A program made the translations under genes and the position numbers. Shown one piece after another: positions 26,279-34,524 of a stretch of DNA of 64,000 nt. The notes under the pieces were generated by a model, which did not search any database, was not told the origin of the DNA, and saw nothing but the letters and a program-made list of their open reading frames with translations. How positions within the stretch are numbered: position 1 is the stretch's first letter; each line of letters starts with the position of its first letter. The DNA lies in NCBI RefSeq assembly GCF_000711735.1, contig NZ_JONL01000001.1:496001-560000 (forward strand), written 5' to 3'. Origin of the DNA: Maridesulfovibrio frigidus DSM 17176. GTDB lineage: Bacteria; Desulfobacterota; Desulfovibrionia; Desulfovibrionales; Desulfovibrionaceae.

Positions 26279-26872
26279 CTAGTTTGGTTGCAACATCCTG
26301 CGGACAGATTCAATAAATTCATTGAACATGGCGCCCGCATCGTAAAGATTAAAATTTTTGAATCTCACTAGCCCATCGACCATCGTTAAGACTATGAGTG
26401 CACTTTTCCTAGGATTTACATCACCAATGGAACCATCTTCCTGCCCGGTGATAATCGCCTGCTCAAAAAACGTAAGCAAACAATTATAGATGGCTTCCAT
26501 GTTTTCTCTGAATTCAGCTTTACTGGCTGCCAGTCGATGAATAAAGAGGCTCTGCAAAATGAGAAATTGATATTCCATACGCCCAGCAAGAAGAAGGTAA
26601 AAAGCAACAACCTCATCCATCATTTCCATTCCTGTTTTGAATTCACGCTCATCCATATGAACATTGAATTCATCAACAATACTCTCTTTTGTAGCAGACA
26701 GAATGGTAAGGAGTATGTGCTCCTTATTTTTGAAATGATAAAAGATAGTACCTTCCGCTGCTCCGGTAATACTTGATAATTCACTCATGTGAGTATCTGT
26801 AAAACCCTTGGTAGCGAAAAGGGCCGTAGCTGCCTCCAAAATAGCAGCCTTCTTCTTCGACATCTTAGTCAT
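26279..26872 (-). CDS. TetR-family repressor
   Basis: A 197-residue TetR/AcrR-type regulator. The N-terminal helix-turn-helix is typical (AALFATKGFTDTHMSELSSITG, then EGTIFYHFKNKEHIL), and the helical C-terminal part would bind an inducer. The start at 26872 has a GGAGG site; an upstream ATG lacks one. A perfect 20-base palindrome lies 22 bases before the start, the likely autoregulatory operator. It is the first gene of the cassette leading into the SulP permease and signalling genes, so it probably represses the whole unit. Confidence 0.92.
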   Translation of the reverse strand: MTKMSKKKAAILEAATALFATKGFTDTHMSELSSITGAAEGTIFYHFKNKEHILLTILSATKESIVDEFNVHMDEREFKTGMEMMDEVVAFYLLLAGRMEYQFLILQSLFIHRLAASKAEFRENMEAIYNCLLTFFEQAIITGQEDGSIGDVNPRKSALIVLTMVDGLVRFKNFNLYDAGAMFNEFIESVRRMLQPN

Positions 26873-26893
26873 TATTCCTCCATTTGAAAAAAA

Positions 26894-26913
26894 CCGACTG
26901 AGCACTCAGTCGG
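26894..26913. promoter_or_regulatory. Palindromic TetR operator
   Basis: CCGACTGAG, two bases, CTCAGTCGG: a perfect inverted repeat with nine-base arms flanked by A/T runs, placed just upstream of tetR. The ACTGAGNNCTCAGT core has the size and symmetry of TetR-family operators. The two-base spacing makes it a poor RNA hairpin, which favours an operator over a terminator. Confidence 0.75.
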
Positions 26914-27167
26914 AAAAAACAGTTATTCTGCATCCGAGCCCATGTCAAGACATCTACACAACATTTCTGCACCCACCACTTCCCTGAAAAGCCTACTGCT
27001 TACTGCTTTTCTCAACAACACCAACGTCTCACGGGCCATGAGACTTTTTTCACATAGCATGATTTTTTATTCTAAAAACAAAGAGTATACGAGCCTAAAT
27101 CCTACAAATTACAGATTTAAAGCCATGCTAAAAAAGTCTTTGTGCCATTATGAACAAGCCTTAAAAC

Positions 27168-27207
27168 AAAAAAGGCCTGAATCTGTATAACAACAAATTC
27201 AGGCCTT
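27168..27207 (-). terminator. Intrinsic terminator of the class V aminotransferase
   Basis: AAGGCCTGAAT (27172-27182) and ATTCAGGCCTT (27197-27207) form an 11-base stem with a 14-base loop; on the minus strand the stem runs into a T tract. It lies about 27 bases after the aminotransferase stop. Between here and the tetR operator (26914-27167) I see no convincing gene. Confidence 0.85.
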
Positions 27208-27233
27208 AAAATCTTATAATAAATCAGTGCTAA

Positions 27234-28373
27234 TTATTTAAATCCACGAAGAACTTCACCAAGTATTTCCAAATAATCCTTAAGCATATCAGGCATTATA
27301 TCGGCCATATGCCCTACTCTGAATATTGGAGAAGAGCCTTGATCCTGTAATTCTTTATTTATCTTTCCATAACCTGGATCGAACAGATATCCGTGAGCGC
27401 GCATGAGCTCTTTCACTTCTTTTAATCGATCAATGGTCATATGAGACGGAGTTTTCACAGTAGTCAGAGTTGGCGAACGATGCCCTTCCTGCGCAAAAAG
27501 TTCATACCCTTCCATTGTTGCGACCCACGCATGGGCTATAGAACGCATTTCTTCATGACGCTTAAAACGTCCATCGACAGTCTCACTGTTCACTATATAA
27601 TCAAGCTGCACGCACATCTGATTACCGAGAGTTCCATTTGGAGTGGTCAAAGTCTGATTCAACTTCGCCTTGGTTACCTGAGCCAAAATATCAGTAGTGT
27701 AACCCCTGTTTTGAACTTTCTCAGCTTTTTCAAGAGCCTCATCACTGACAAATCCGATACCGTATCCGGCAGGTAAGCCCAGAGATTTCTGAGTTGAGGT
27801 ACAGTACATTAAAGGACGAGCTTCACTTATTGCTGAAGAAGCTCCACCGAAAAGACTTACCCCGTCCACAACAGGCAATGCCCCATGAGATCGGATAAGC
27901 TTACATATGGCGACCACATCATTGATCACACCTGTAGAAGTTTCATTATGGGTAAAGGTCACAACATCTGGCTTGTGCTGCACTATGGCCTCTTCTAAAA
28001 CTTTCAAATCTACTGCTGATCCATATTGGAACTTCAAGAGCTCTACGTTTTTACCATTAGTAGATGATAATTTGCCATAAAGGTCACCAAAAGCTCCTAC
28101 GGAAACATTTAGCACTTTATCCGTATCAGAAATAAGAGATCTAACCGATGCTTCCAGAACGTTGGTCCCTGATCCGTTAAAAATAATTGGAGTATATCCT
28201 TCCGGGTTACCGGCAATTATAAGCAAATTGCGCATTATGGATTCAAAACGCTTAAGATTTTCACTATCGCGATGTCCAAATTCCGGCAAAAGTCCTGCCT
28301 GACGCACTTCATTACGAAGCATTATGGGACCAGTAATAAACAGTTTAAGCTCTGCGAAATCATCTCCAATCAT
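27234..28373 (-). CDS. Class V aminotransferase
   Basis: A 379-residue PLP-dependent enzyme of the serine-pyruvate/alanine-glyoxylate aminotransferase group. The PLP lysine is in CTSTQKSLGLPAGYG (near residue 194), with the phosphate-binding GSGTNVLEA block near residue 67 and the cofactor aspartate in ALPVVDGVSLFGG. The N-terminal FITGPIMLRNEV is close to the usual TPGP motif of this family. The substrate cannot be fixed from sequence; serine, alanine or aminoethylphosphonate enzymes share this fold. It stands alone on the minus strand, divergent from the big FAD/Fe-S dehydrogenase, with its own terminator. Confidence 0.88.
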   Translation of the reverse strand: MIGDDFAELKLFITGPIMLRNEVRQAGLLPEFGHRDSENLKRFESIMRNLLIIAGNPEGYTPIIFNGSGTNVLEASVRSLISDTDKVLNVSVGAFGDLYGKLSSTNGKNVELLKFQYGSAVDLKVLEEAIVQHKPDVVTFTHNETSTGVINDVVAICKLIRSHGALPVVDGVSLFGGASSAISEARPLMYCTSTQKSLGLPAGYGIGFVSDEALEKAEKVQNRGYTTDILAQVTKAKLNQTLTTPNGTLGNQMCVQLDYIVNSETVDGRFKRHEEMRSIAHAWVATMEGYELFAQEGHRSPTLTTVKTPSHMTIDRLKEVKELMRAHGYLFDPGYGKINKELQDQGSSPIFRVGHMADIMPDMLKDYLEILGEVLRGFK

Positions 28374-28663
28374 TTTTATTTCCTCATCTTAACTATATTT
28401 TAAAGGCATTATTACGTTATAAATGCAAATTATTGAAAAGGAATATTCTTTTAGAACAGGCCTCTATGTCAAGCTTTTAGGTGGATACGCCTTTACAAAC
28501 ACTAAAGCCTGCCTATTATTAATGGAACGATTGGCAAGAAAAAAAAATAACGCAGGCTTGAAATACATACTTGCATTTCATCAAGACGCCCCCTATATTT
28601 CCTTTTTTCTTCTTCTCGGGCAGCTCTGCCCTTAGACTACAACATAATTCACGGTAAGATATT

Positions 28664-31600
28664 ATGCCTCAATTAGGACCACATATTTCAATTGCCTCCG
28701 AAGCTCTTCTATCAAGAGTCCTCGGCTTAAATCCATTCGACTTTAAAGGCTGGCCTGAAAACGTGCGCACCCTTGCTGAAAGCATTGCTGCGGAACTTTT
28801 TCTAGTTCGCTACAACCCGTTCATCGACCCAGAACTAGTTCGCAAGTCTGTTTCTAGAAACCTGACCCTTGCGCGGCCGACTCTTTCAGGAGAATATCCT
28901 CAAAGACTAACACACGCGGTGGAAAGTTTCTGGCTCAAGCATGATGCAGACATCGAGTTCAGAAAACGGCTAATTGAAAAGCTCAAAGAAATCCTTCCTG
29001 AATCAGGTATCAGCATTGAGCCGGGCAAACTGGTTCACTCTGCAACAGATGCAACTGACTTAAGAATTGAGCTTCCGATTGCAATATTATTCCCTGAAGA
29101 TACTGCGCAGGTTCAAGCTATTGTCCGTTTAGCAAACGACATGCAGTTCGGCATCATTCCGCGAGGCGGAGGAACCGGACTTACAGGCGGAGCTATTCCA
29201 GCCCTTGAGCGCACCGCGATTCTTTCGCTTTCAAAATTTAAAAAGATTTTGAGCGTTGACACAGAATCAATGATCATGTGCACCCAATCTGGAGTAATAA
29301 CTCTTGATGCAATCAATGCTGCGGCAAAAAAGAACACTCTGTTCACCGTTGACCCTGCTTCAAAATCAGCATCATCTATCGGTGGTAATGTTTCCGAAAA
29401 CTCAGGTGGACCTTTTGCCTTTGAATACGGCTGTACCATTGATAATATTCAGAGCTACAAAATGGTTATGCCGAAGGGAGACATCATTGAAGTCTGCCGT
29501 AAGGATCACCCGCGCCATAAGATTTTCACTGACGAATCCGCAACCTTTGAAGTTTTTGATAACAAAGGAAAACTGATTGAAACTCTGGTTCTCACCGCTG
29601 CGGAAATTCGCAGCCCGGGACTTGGTAAAGACGTTTCAAACAAGTTCCTTGGTGGACTGCCCGGAGTTCAGAAAGAAGGCGTTGATGGTATCATTACTGA
29701 AGCATGCTTCACTCTGTATCCAAAGCCAGCACTTTCGCGTGTACTTTGCCTTGAGTTTTTCGGCCGCTCCATGCGCAATGCCATGTTTGTTATCAAAGAT
29801 ATCGTCGGATTGCGTGACACCATCAGGAAAGAGGGAGATCTGGTTAAGATTTCAGCTCTTGAAGAATTCGGCCCCAAATATGTACAGGCTATTAAGTACG
29901 AAAAGAAATCTGAAAGCTACGAAGGCGATCCTATTTCCGTCCTCATACTTCAGCTTGATTCTGATGATGAAGACGCACTGCAAAATGCAGTGGACAATAT
30001 TCTATCAATTGTTCAGCCATATGATTCAGTGGATATCTTCGCAGCACGCGATGATAAAGAAGCTGAGCTTTTCTGGGAAGACAGACACAAACTCTCTGCC
30101 ATTGCGAAGCGTACTTCCGGTTTCAAGGTCAACGAAGATATCGTAATCCCGATCGAAGTTATCCCAGATTTTTCCGACTTCTTGGAAGATCTGAACCTCA
30201 TCTATCTGGCTAAGATTTATCGCCGTTCCCTGTTGTCCGTTAAGGAACTTCAAGGTTTCCCGATTGAAGAGCCGAAAGTTGAGCTTGCTCTTGAAAGAAC
30301 TACAGATATCCTCAAAGGCAAAATTACCGGCATGGATATGAGTGATCAGGAGCTTGAAAGTCAGGTTCACTACCTCTTTCAGGAATTGCGCGAAGAGTTC
30401 CCTAAGCTGGATTCTAAAATTCATAAGCTTTTTGAAAAGCTTAAAGAGCAACGCATCATCATTGCTAACCACATGCATGCCGGTGACGGTAACTGCCATG
30501 TAAACATCCCGGTCAACTCCAATGATCCGGACATGCTACACAGTGCGCATGAAGCAGTAGATGATGTTTTCAAAAAAGTTCTTGAGCTTAATGGTGAAGT
30601 TTCCGGCGAACACGGAATCGGTATCACTAAGATTGAATACCTTTCTGAAGCAAAAATTACGGCGATCAGAGAATATAAGGAAAAAGTAGATCCGCTCAAC
30701 ATTCTCAATCCGGGCAAACTTACCCGTAGGGAATTGCCTGCAGCGGCTTACACTTTCTCATTCAACAGGCTTATCAATGATCTCGAAAAAACCGCAATCA
30801 AAGATAAAGAACACCTGATTGAACTGCTTCGCAACATTCAAACTTGTACACGTTGTGGTAAATGTAAGCAGGTTTGTCCGATGTATTATCCTGAACAGGG
30901 CCTAATGCATCATCCGCGAAATAAAAACATCTCGCTCGGCGCACTTATTGAGGCCATATATTACTCACAGGTACAGCGCGGTGAGCCATCCCCTGATCTT
31001 ATGGCAAGACTCAGGAAATTGATGGAACATTGTACTGCTTGCGGACGTTGCACTTCAGTATGCCCAGTTAAAATTGACTCCGCAGGAGCCGCCTTACAGA
31101 TCAGGAGCTTCCTTGAATATAAGGGAGACAGCGGACACCCTATTAAGAATGCAGCCCTCGGCTTCATTTCTAAGGACCCGCAGAGTAGATTGCCGAAAGT
31201 TGCCAAGTTTTTGTCCCTGTCCGCTTCACTGCAAAGTAAGGCTCTAGGACTTATTCCCGGACACTGGCGTCGACGCATGGAATCCCCTATGCTTCACAGC
31301 AAGACACCTGCCATGGACTTCAAAAACCTCGGAGAAGATTTATCTCTCGACACAGGTTCCATGTTCCTGAACAGCACATCTGCTGCGGACAGCGTTTTCT
31401 ACTTCCCAGGATGTGGCGCGAGCCTGTTCTCCAGATCAATCGGAATGGCAACTCTTTACTTGTTGCTTAAATCTGGTGTGAACGTGGTTATGCCCGCTAA
31501 ACATTTATGTTGCGGATACCCACTACTATCCAGTGGTTGTGTCGAAGCTTACAATACTAACCGTCACCGCAATATCAGTGACATTCAGTATAAGATAGCT

Positions 31601-32215
31601 AAAGCTCATATCGCAGGCATGAATATATCCACAATCATCACTGCTTGTGGAACATGCCGCGAATCCATCGAATCTTACGACTTCACTCAGGAAGTAGGCA
31701 AAAAACTCAAACGCTGTGATGCGGTTCAGTATCTTCTGACCAACCCGGGCAACCTTGATTTCCACGGATTGCCTGCCAGTGAAGAAGTTGTTTACCACGC
31801 ATCATGTCACACTGAGTGGACAGATATTCCAAAATCTAAAGCTCCGGTTATCTACACACAAGCCCTCGAAAGTATCCTTGGAAGCAAGGTAACTCTTTCT
31901 CCTGGTTGTTGCGGAGAATCCGGCCTTGGCGCGATATCCAGCCCTGCTATTTACAATAAACTACGCGATCGCAAAGCCGGACAGCTCAGCCAAGACCTAC
32001 ATGGTCAGGATAAGAGCACTCCAGTACTTGTTGGTTGTCCTTCATGTAAGGTTGGAATCAAGCGCAACATGGCGACACTTAAGAAGCAAAACAAGGTGCT
32101 ACACACAGTCGAGTATGTAGCAGAGCTGATGGGTGGACCTAAGTGGCGCAAAGAGTTTAAAAAGATGCTTGAAAGTGCTAAGCGCCAAGACGGAATAGTC
32201 TTCTTAAACTCATGA
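28664..32215 (+). CDS. Large FAD/4Fe-4S/CCG-domain 2-hydroxyacid dehydrogenase
   Basis: A 1183-residue fusion that carries on one chain what is often split over GlcD- and GlcF-like subunits. Residues about 140-290 are an FAD-binding domain (GGGTGLTGGAIP, GGNVSENSGGPFAFEYG); the FAD-oxidase C-terminal part follows with HMHAGDGNCHVNIPV and GEVSGEHGIGITK, then NPGKL. Two 4Fe-4S motifs lie near residues 728 (CTRCGKCKQVCP) and 789 (CTACGRCTSVCP), and the C-terminal third has CCG cysteine motifs (CCGYPLLSSG, CCGESGLG). This suggests oxidation of D-lactate, glycolate or 2-hydroxyglutarate with electron transfer to the membrane chain. Its stop overlaps the ruvX start. Confidence 0.93.
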   Translation: MPQLGPHISIASEALLSRVLGLNPFDFKGWPENVRTLAESIAAELFLVRYNPFIDPELVRKSVSRNLTLARPTLSGEYPQRLTHAVESFWLKHDADIEFRKRLIEKLKEILPESGISIEPGKLVHSATDATDLRIELPIAILFPEDTAQVQAIVRLANDMQFGIIPRGGGTGLTGGAIPALERTAILSLSKFKKILSVDTESMIMCTQSGVITLDAINAAAKKNTLFTVDPASKSASSIGGNVSENSGGPFAFEYGCTIDNIQSYKMVMPKGDIIEVCRKDHPRHKIFTDESATFEVFDNKGKLIETLVLTAAEIRSPGLGKDVSNKFLGGLPGVQKEGVDGIITEACFTLYPKPALSRVLCLEFFGRSMRNAMFVIKDIVGLRDTIRKEGDLVKISALEEFGPKYVQAIKYEKKSESYEGDPISVLILQLDSDDEDALQNAVDNILSIVQPYDSVDIFAARDDKEAELFWEDRHKLSAIAKRTSGFKVNEDIVIPIEVIPDFSDFLEDLNLIYLAKIYRRSLLSVKELQGFPIEEPKVELALERTTDILKGKITGMDMSDQELESQVHYLFQELREEFPKLDSKIHKLFEKLKEQRIIIANHMHAGDGNCHVNIPVNSNDPDMLHSAHEAVDDVFKKVLELNGEVSGEHGIGITKIEYLSEAKITAIREYKEKVDPLNILNPGKLTRRELPAAAYTFSFNRLINDLEKTAIKDKEHLIELLRNIQTCTRCGKCKQVCPMYYPEQGLMHHPRNKNISLGALIEAIYYSQVQRGEPSPDLMARLRKLMEHCTACGRCTSVCPVKIDSAGAALQIRSFLEYKGDSGHPIKNAALGFISKDPQSRLPKVAKFLSLSASLQSKALGLIPGHWRRRMESPMLHSKTPAMDFKNLGEDLSLDTGSMFLNSTSAADSVFYFPGCGASLFSRSIGMATLYLLLKSGVNVVMPAKHLCCGYPLLSSGCVEAYNTNRHRNISDIQYKIAKAHIAGMNISTIITACGTCRESIESYDFTQEVGKKLKRCDAVQYLLTNPGNLDFHGLPASEEVVYHASCHTEWTDIPKSKAPVIYTQALESILGSKVTLSPGCCGESGLGAISSPAIYNKLRDRKAGQLSQDLHGQDKSTPVLVGCPSCKVGIKRNMATLKKQNKVLHTVEYVAELMGGPKWRKEFKKMLESAKRQDGIVFLNS

Positions 32216-32619
32216 AAACTATAGGAATAGATTTCGGAACAAAGCGCATAGGTATCGCGATGACAGACGCCGAAGGGATTCTTGCATATCCCTTTAAAGT
32301 CATGGTTAAAACGACCCGCGACGCAATGTTTGCCGAACTACTGGAAATAATTGAAACAGAGAAGGTCGATGAAATAGTCATCGGCCTTCCTCTGTCTCTT
32401 AGCGGAGAAGATACATTAACCACCCGTCAGGTCCGCAACTTTGCGACATCAATGGGCAGGCGTACCGATCTTCCAATACATCTCGTTGACGAAAGATTAA
32501 GCTCTGTTGCAGCTGAATATGAGCTTAAGGAGGCAGGACTTTGGGACAAGAAAAGAAAGAAGAATCTGGACAGCCAAGCCGCGAAAATAATTCTGGAAAC
32601 GTGGCAAGCAAGGGCATAG
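32212..32619 (+). CDS. ruvX: RuvX/YqgF Holliday-junction resolvase-like nuclease
   Basis: RuvX (YqgF) is an RNase-H-fold nuclease implicated in rRNA 5' maturation and Holliday-junction resolution. The 135-residue sequence shows the three family blocks: GIDFGTKRIGIA at residues 4-15, VDERLSSVAAEYEL in the middle and DSQAAKIILETW near the end, giving the acidic active-site residues. The ATG overlaps the dehydrogenase stop (ATGA). Its last 79 bases are shared in another frame with the mltG start, an unusually long overlap. Confidence 0.95.
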   Translation: MKTIGIDFGTKRIGIAMTDAEGILAYPFKVMVKTTRDAMFAELLEIIETEKVDEIVIGLPLSLSGEDTLTTRQVRNFATSMGRRTDLPIHLVDERLSSVAAEYELKEAGLWDKKRKKNLDSQAAKIILETWQARA

Positions 32620-33671
32620 TCCTTCGTTTCGTACTTCCGGCCCTAGCTCTGACCTGCATGGCAATGATGATCGTAGGTTCATGGTTTATGTATCAGTCAT
32701 GGGAATTTCTTAATATGCCTCCGGAAACAGAGGGTAAGGAAATTCTATTCACTGTGGCTCCCGGACAACCTCTATGGACCATCTCTGAGAATCTAGATGC
32801 TCAAGGCTTGATCATTGATTCTAAAAGATTTCGTAAGCTTGCACAGGCGGCAGGGAAGGAGAACAAAGTCAGAGCCGGAGAATTCAACCTCTGGACCAAT
32901 ATGACGGCTCCTCAAGTGTTGGAACTGCTGACCACAACTTCCGGCATTATGCATAAATTTTCCGTCCGCGAAGGTCTTTCATGGTGGAAGACAGCAGAAG
33001 CCGCGCAAAACTCAAAGCTTACAACCTACGCTGACTTTAAAACAGCAGCAACAAGCCCTGAACTGCTCGCCAAATATTCCATTCCAGCTAAGAACGCTGA
33101 AGGCTACTTATTCCCTGAAACGTACTTGTTGACTCGCCCGAAAGAAAATTCCGGCAAGATACTTGTGGAAACGATGCTAAAGGAATTCCGTAAAGCAGCA
33201 CTAAAAGCATGGAATGGCAAACTTCCATCACCTAAAAGAATTCACGAAATAATTACTCTAGCTTCACTGGTAGAAAAAGAAACTGGTGACGCAACCGAAC
33301 GCAGAAGAATTGCCGGAGTTTTCACCAACCGTTTAAAGCGTGGCTATCTGTTGCAGGCAGACCCCACCATTATTTATGGTCTGGGTGAAACATTTGATGG
33401 AAATATCAGAAAGAAGCACATAAAAGATAAAGCCAATCCGTACAATTCATATCAGCACAGAGGCCTTCCGCCCGGCCCGATTTGTTCACCGGGACTTGAG
33501 TCCATAAAAGCTGCAATCAATCCTGAAGAACACAGCTACCTCTACTTTGTAGCGAAAGGAAATGGCGCTCACTATTTCAGCAAGAGCCTGGAAGAACATA
33601 ACAGAGCGGTTAGAAAGTATCAGCTAAGACGCAACAAAACGACCTACAGATCTTATAATAAAACTGAGTAA
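32541..33671 (+). CDS. mltG: Endolytic murein transglycosylase MltG
   Basis: MltG (YceG) cuts nascent peptidoglycan and is thought to end glycan-strand synthesis. The 376-residue protein has an N-terminal cytoplasmic stretch, one membrane helix (about residues 28-50), a LysM-like part (FTVAPGQPLWTISENL) and the catalytic domain with LASLVEKETG (active-site Glu), QADPTIIYGLG and GLPPGPICSPG. Start is TTG 32541, with AAGGAGG seven bases upstream inside ruvX; this gives a 79-base overlap. A later internal start would remove the site and the cytoplasmic segment. A perfect bidirectional terminator follows. Confidence 0.94.
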   Translation: MGQEKKEESGQPSRENNSGNVASKGIVLRFVLPALALTCMAMMIVGSWFMYQSWEFLNMPPETEGKEILFTVAPGQPLWTISENLDAQGLIIDSKRFRKLAQAAGKENKVRAGEFNLWTNMTAPQVLELLTTTSGIMHKFSVREGLSWWKTAEAAQNSKLTTYADFKTAATSPELLAKYSIPAKNAEGYLFPETYLLTRPKENSGKILVETMLKEFRKAALKAWNGKLPSPKRIHEIITLASLVEKETGDATERRRIAGVFTNRLKRGYLLQADPTIIYGLGETFDGNIRKKHIKDKANPYNSYQHRGLPPGPICSPGLESIKAAINPEEHSYLYFVAKGNGAHYFSKSLEEHNRAVRKYQLRRNKTTYRSYNKTE

Positions 33672-33701
33672 ACACACTTTCAATATCAGCCTAGTCCTAA
33701 A

Positions 33702-33740
33702 AAAAAGTCCCGCTCCGAATATATCGGAGCGGGACTTTTT
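33702..33740. terminator. Bidirectional intrinsic terminator after mltG
   Basis: A perfect 17-base stem (33702-33718 with 33724-33740) with a five-base loop, preceded by A and ending in T residues. It separates the mltG transcript from the converging kinase operon. Confidence 0.95.
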
Positions 33741-33767
33741 GTGTCTGCTATTTATTGTAAGTATTGC

Positions 33768-34490
33768 CTAGGAAGCTTGCACTTTACTTCTTGCTTCATC
33801 CTCAGTCTCAGACATTGAAGCCATGGAACTTATACCCATAGACTCGAATACTGACTGGAAATTGTCCGATAAGCCTGCAATATGTACCTTACACTTATGA
33901 TCGCGAGCCTTCTCAATAGACTCAACCAAAGTATCCATCCCGCCACCATTAATGGAAGATTTTTCTTGAAAAACGAGAATCAAATCGTGACATCCACTAC
34001 TAAAAGCTTTGTCGAAAACATTATTCAAAGAAACATCTGATTTTGAAGTGAGGCTTCCCATCACGTTAATAACCGCAATGTCCCCCTCGATATCAATCTG
34101 CACTTCATCTTGCTTATCAGTAACAAATGCCTTCCGCTCCGCTGAAAGCTGCAAAGCTTTTTCGAGATCTTCCCGTTTGACAGGCTTGTTTAGAAAGTCT
34201 GTTGCATCAAGATTTAAAGCCTTGATCGCAAGTTCCATATCTCCGTGCCCGGTAATGACAATCACTTCCGCATCTGGCGACATGGCCTTAATTTTGCCAA
34301 GAACCTGTAAGCCATCCATTCCGGGCATTTTGATGTCAGTCATTACTAAATCGGGCTTCTCGGCGGCAAAAAGCTCAATTCCAACTTCGCCATTTTCAGC
34401 AGTCAGAACCTCATGACCGTAGACGGAAAGCAGCATCTTAAACATACTGAGAGTTGCTTTTTCATCATCTATCACCAAAATTTTACTCAC
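33768..34490 (-). CDS. REC-STAS response regulator
   Basis: A 240-residue regulator with a receiver (residues 1-125; DDEKA, phospho-acceptor near residue 52 in VMTDIKMPGMDG, Lys in LNKPVKRED) joined to a STAS-like domain (about 130-230; DIAVINVMGSLTSKSDVSLNNVFDKAF). STAS domains act as anti-anti-sigma or protein-switch modules, so the output is probably protein binding, not DNA binding. The usual phosphorylatable Ser/Thr motif is not obvious (INGGGMDTL at that place). It follows the histidine-kinase gene by 34 bases and should be its partner. Confidence 0.87.
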   Translation of the reverse strand: MSKILVIDDEKATLSMFKMLLSVYGHEVLTAENGEVGIELFAAEKPDLVMTDIKMPGMDGLQVLGKIKAMSPDAEVIVITGHGDMELAIKALNLDATDFLNKPVKREDLEKALQLSAERKAFVTDKQDEVQIDIEGDIAVINVMGSLTSKSDVSLNNVFDKAFSSGCHDLILVFQEKSSINGGGMDTLVESIEKARDHKCKVHIAGLSDNFQSVFESMGISSMASMSETEDEARSKVQAS

Positions 34491-34524
34491 ATGTCCCCCT
34501 TATTCAAAACTAAATAAAAGACAG

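Noticed and set aside
26942-27190. 82-codon plus-strand open frame
   Set aside because: No ribosome site, no recognisable pattern, and it runs through the aminotransferase terminator.
28618-28631. Palindrome GGGCAG-CT-CTGCCC before the dehydrogenase
   Set aside because: Short and without context to tell operator from chance; kept only as a note.
28423-28635. 70-codon plus-strand open frame before the large dehydrogenase
   Set aside because: No ribosome site and no family pattern; most likely leader DNA.
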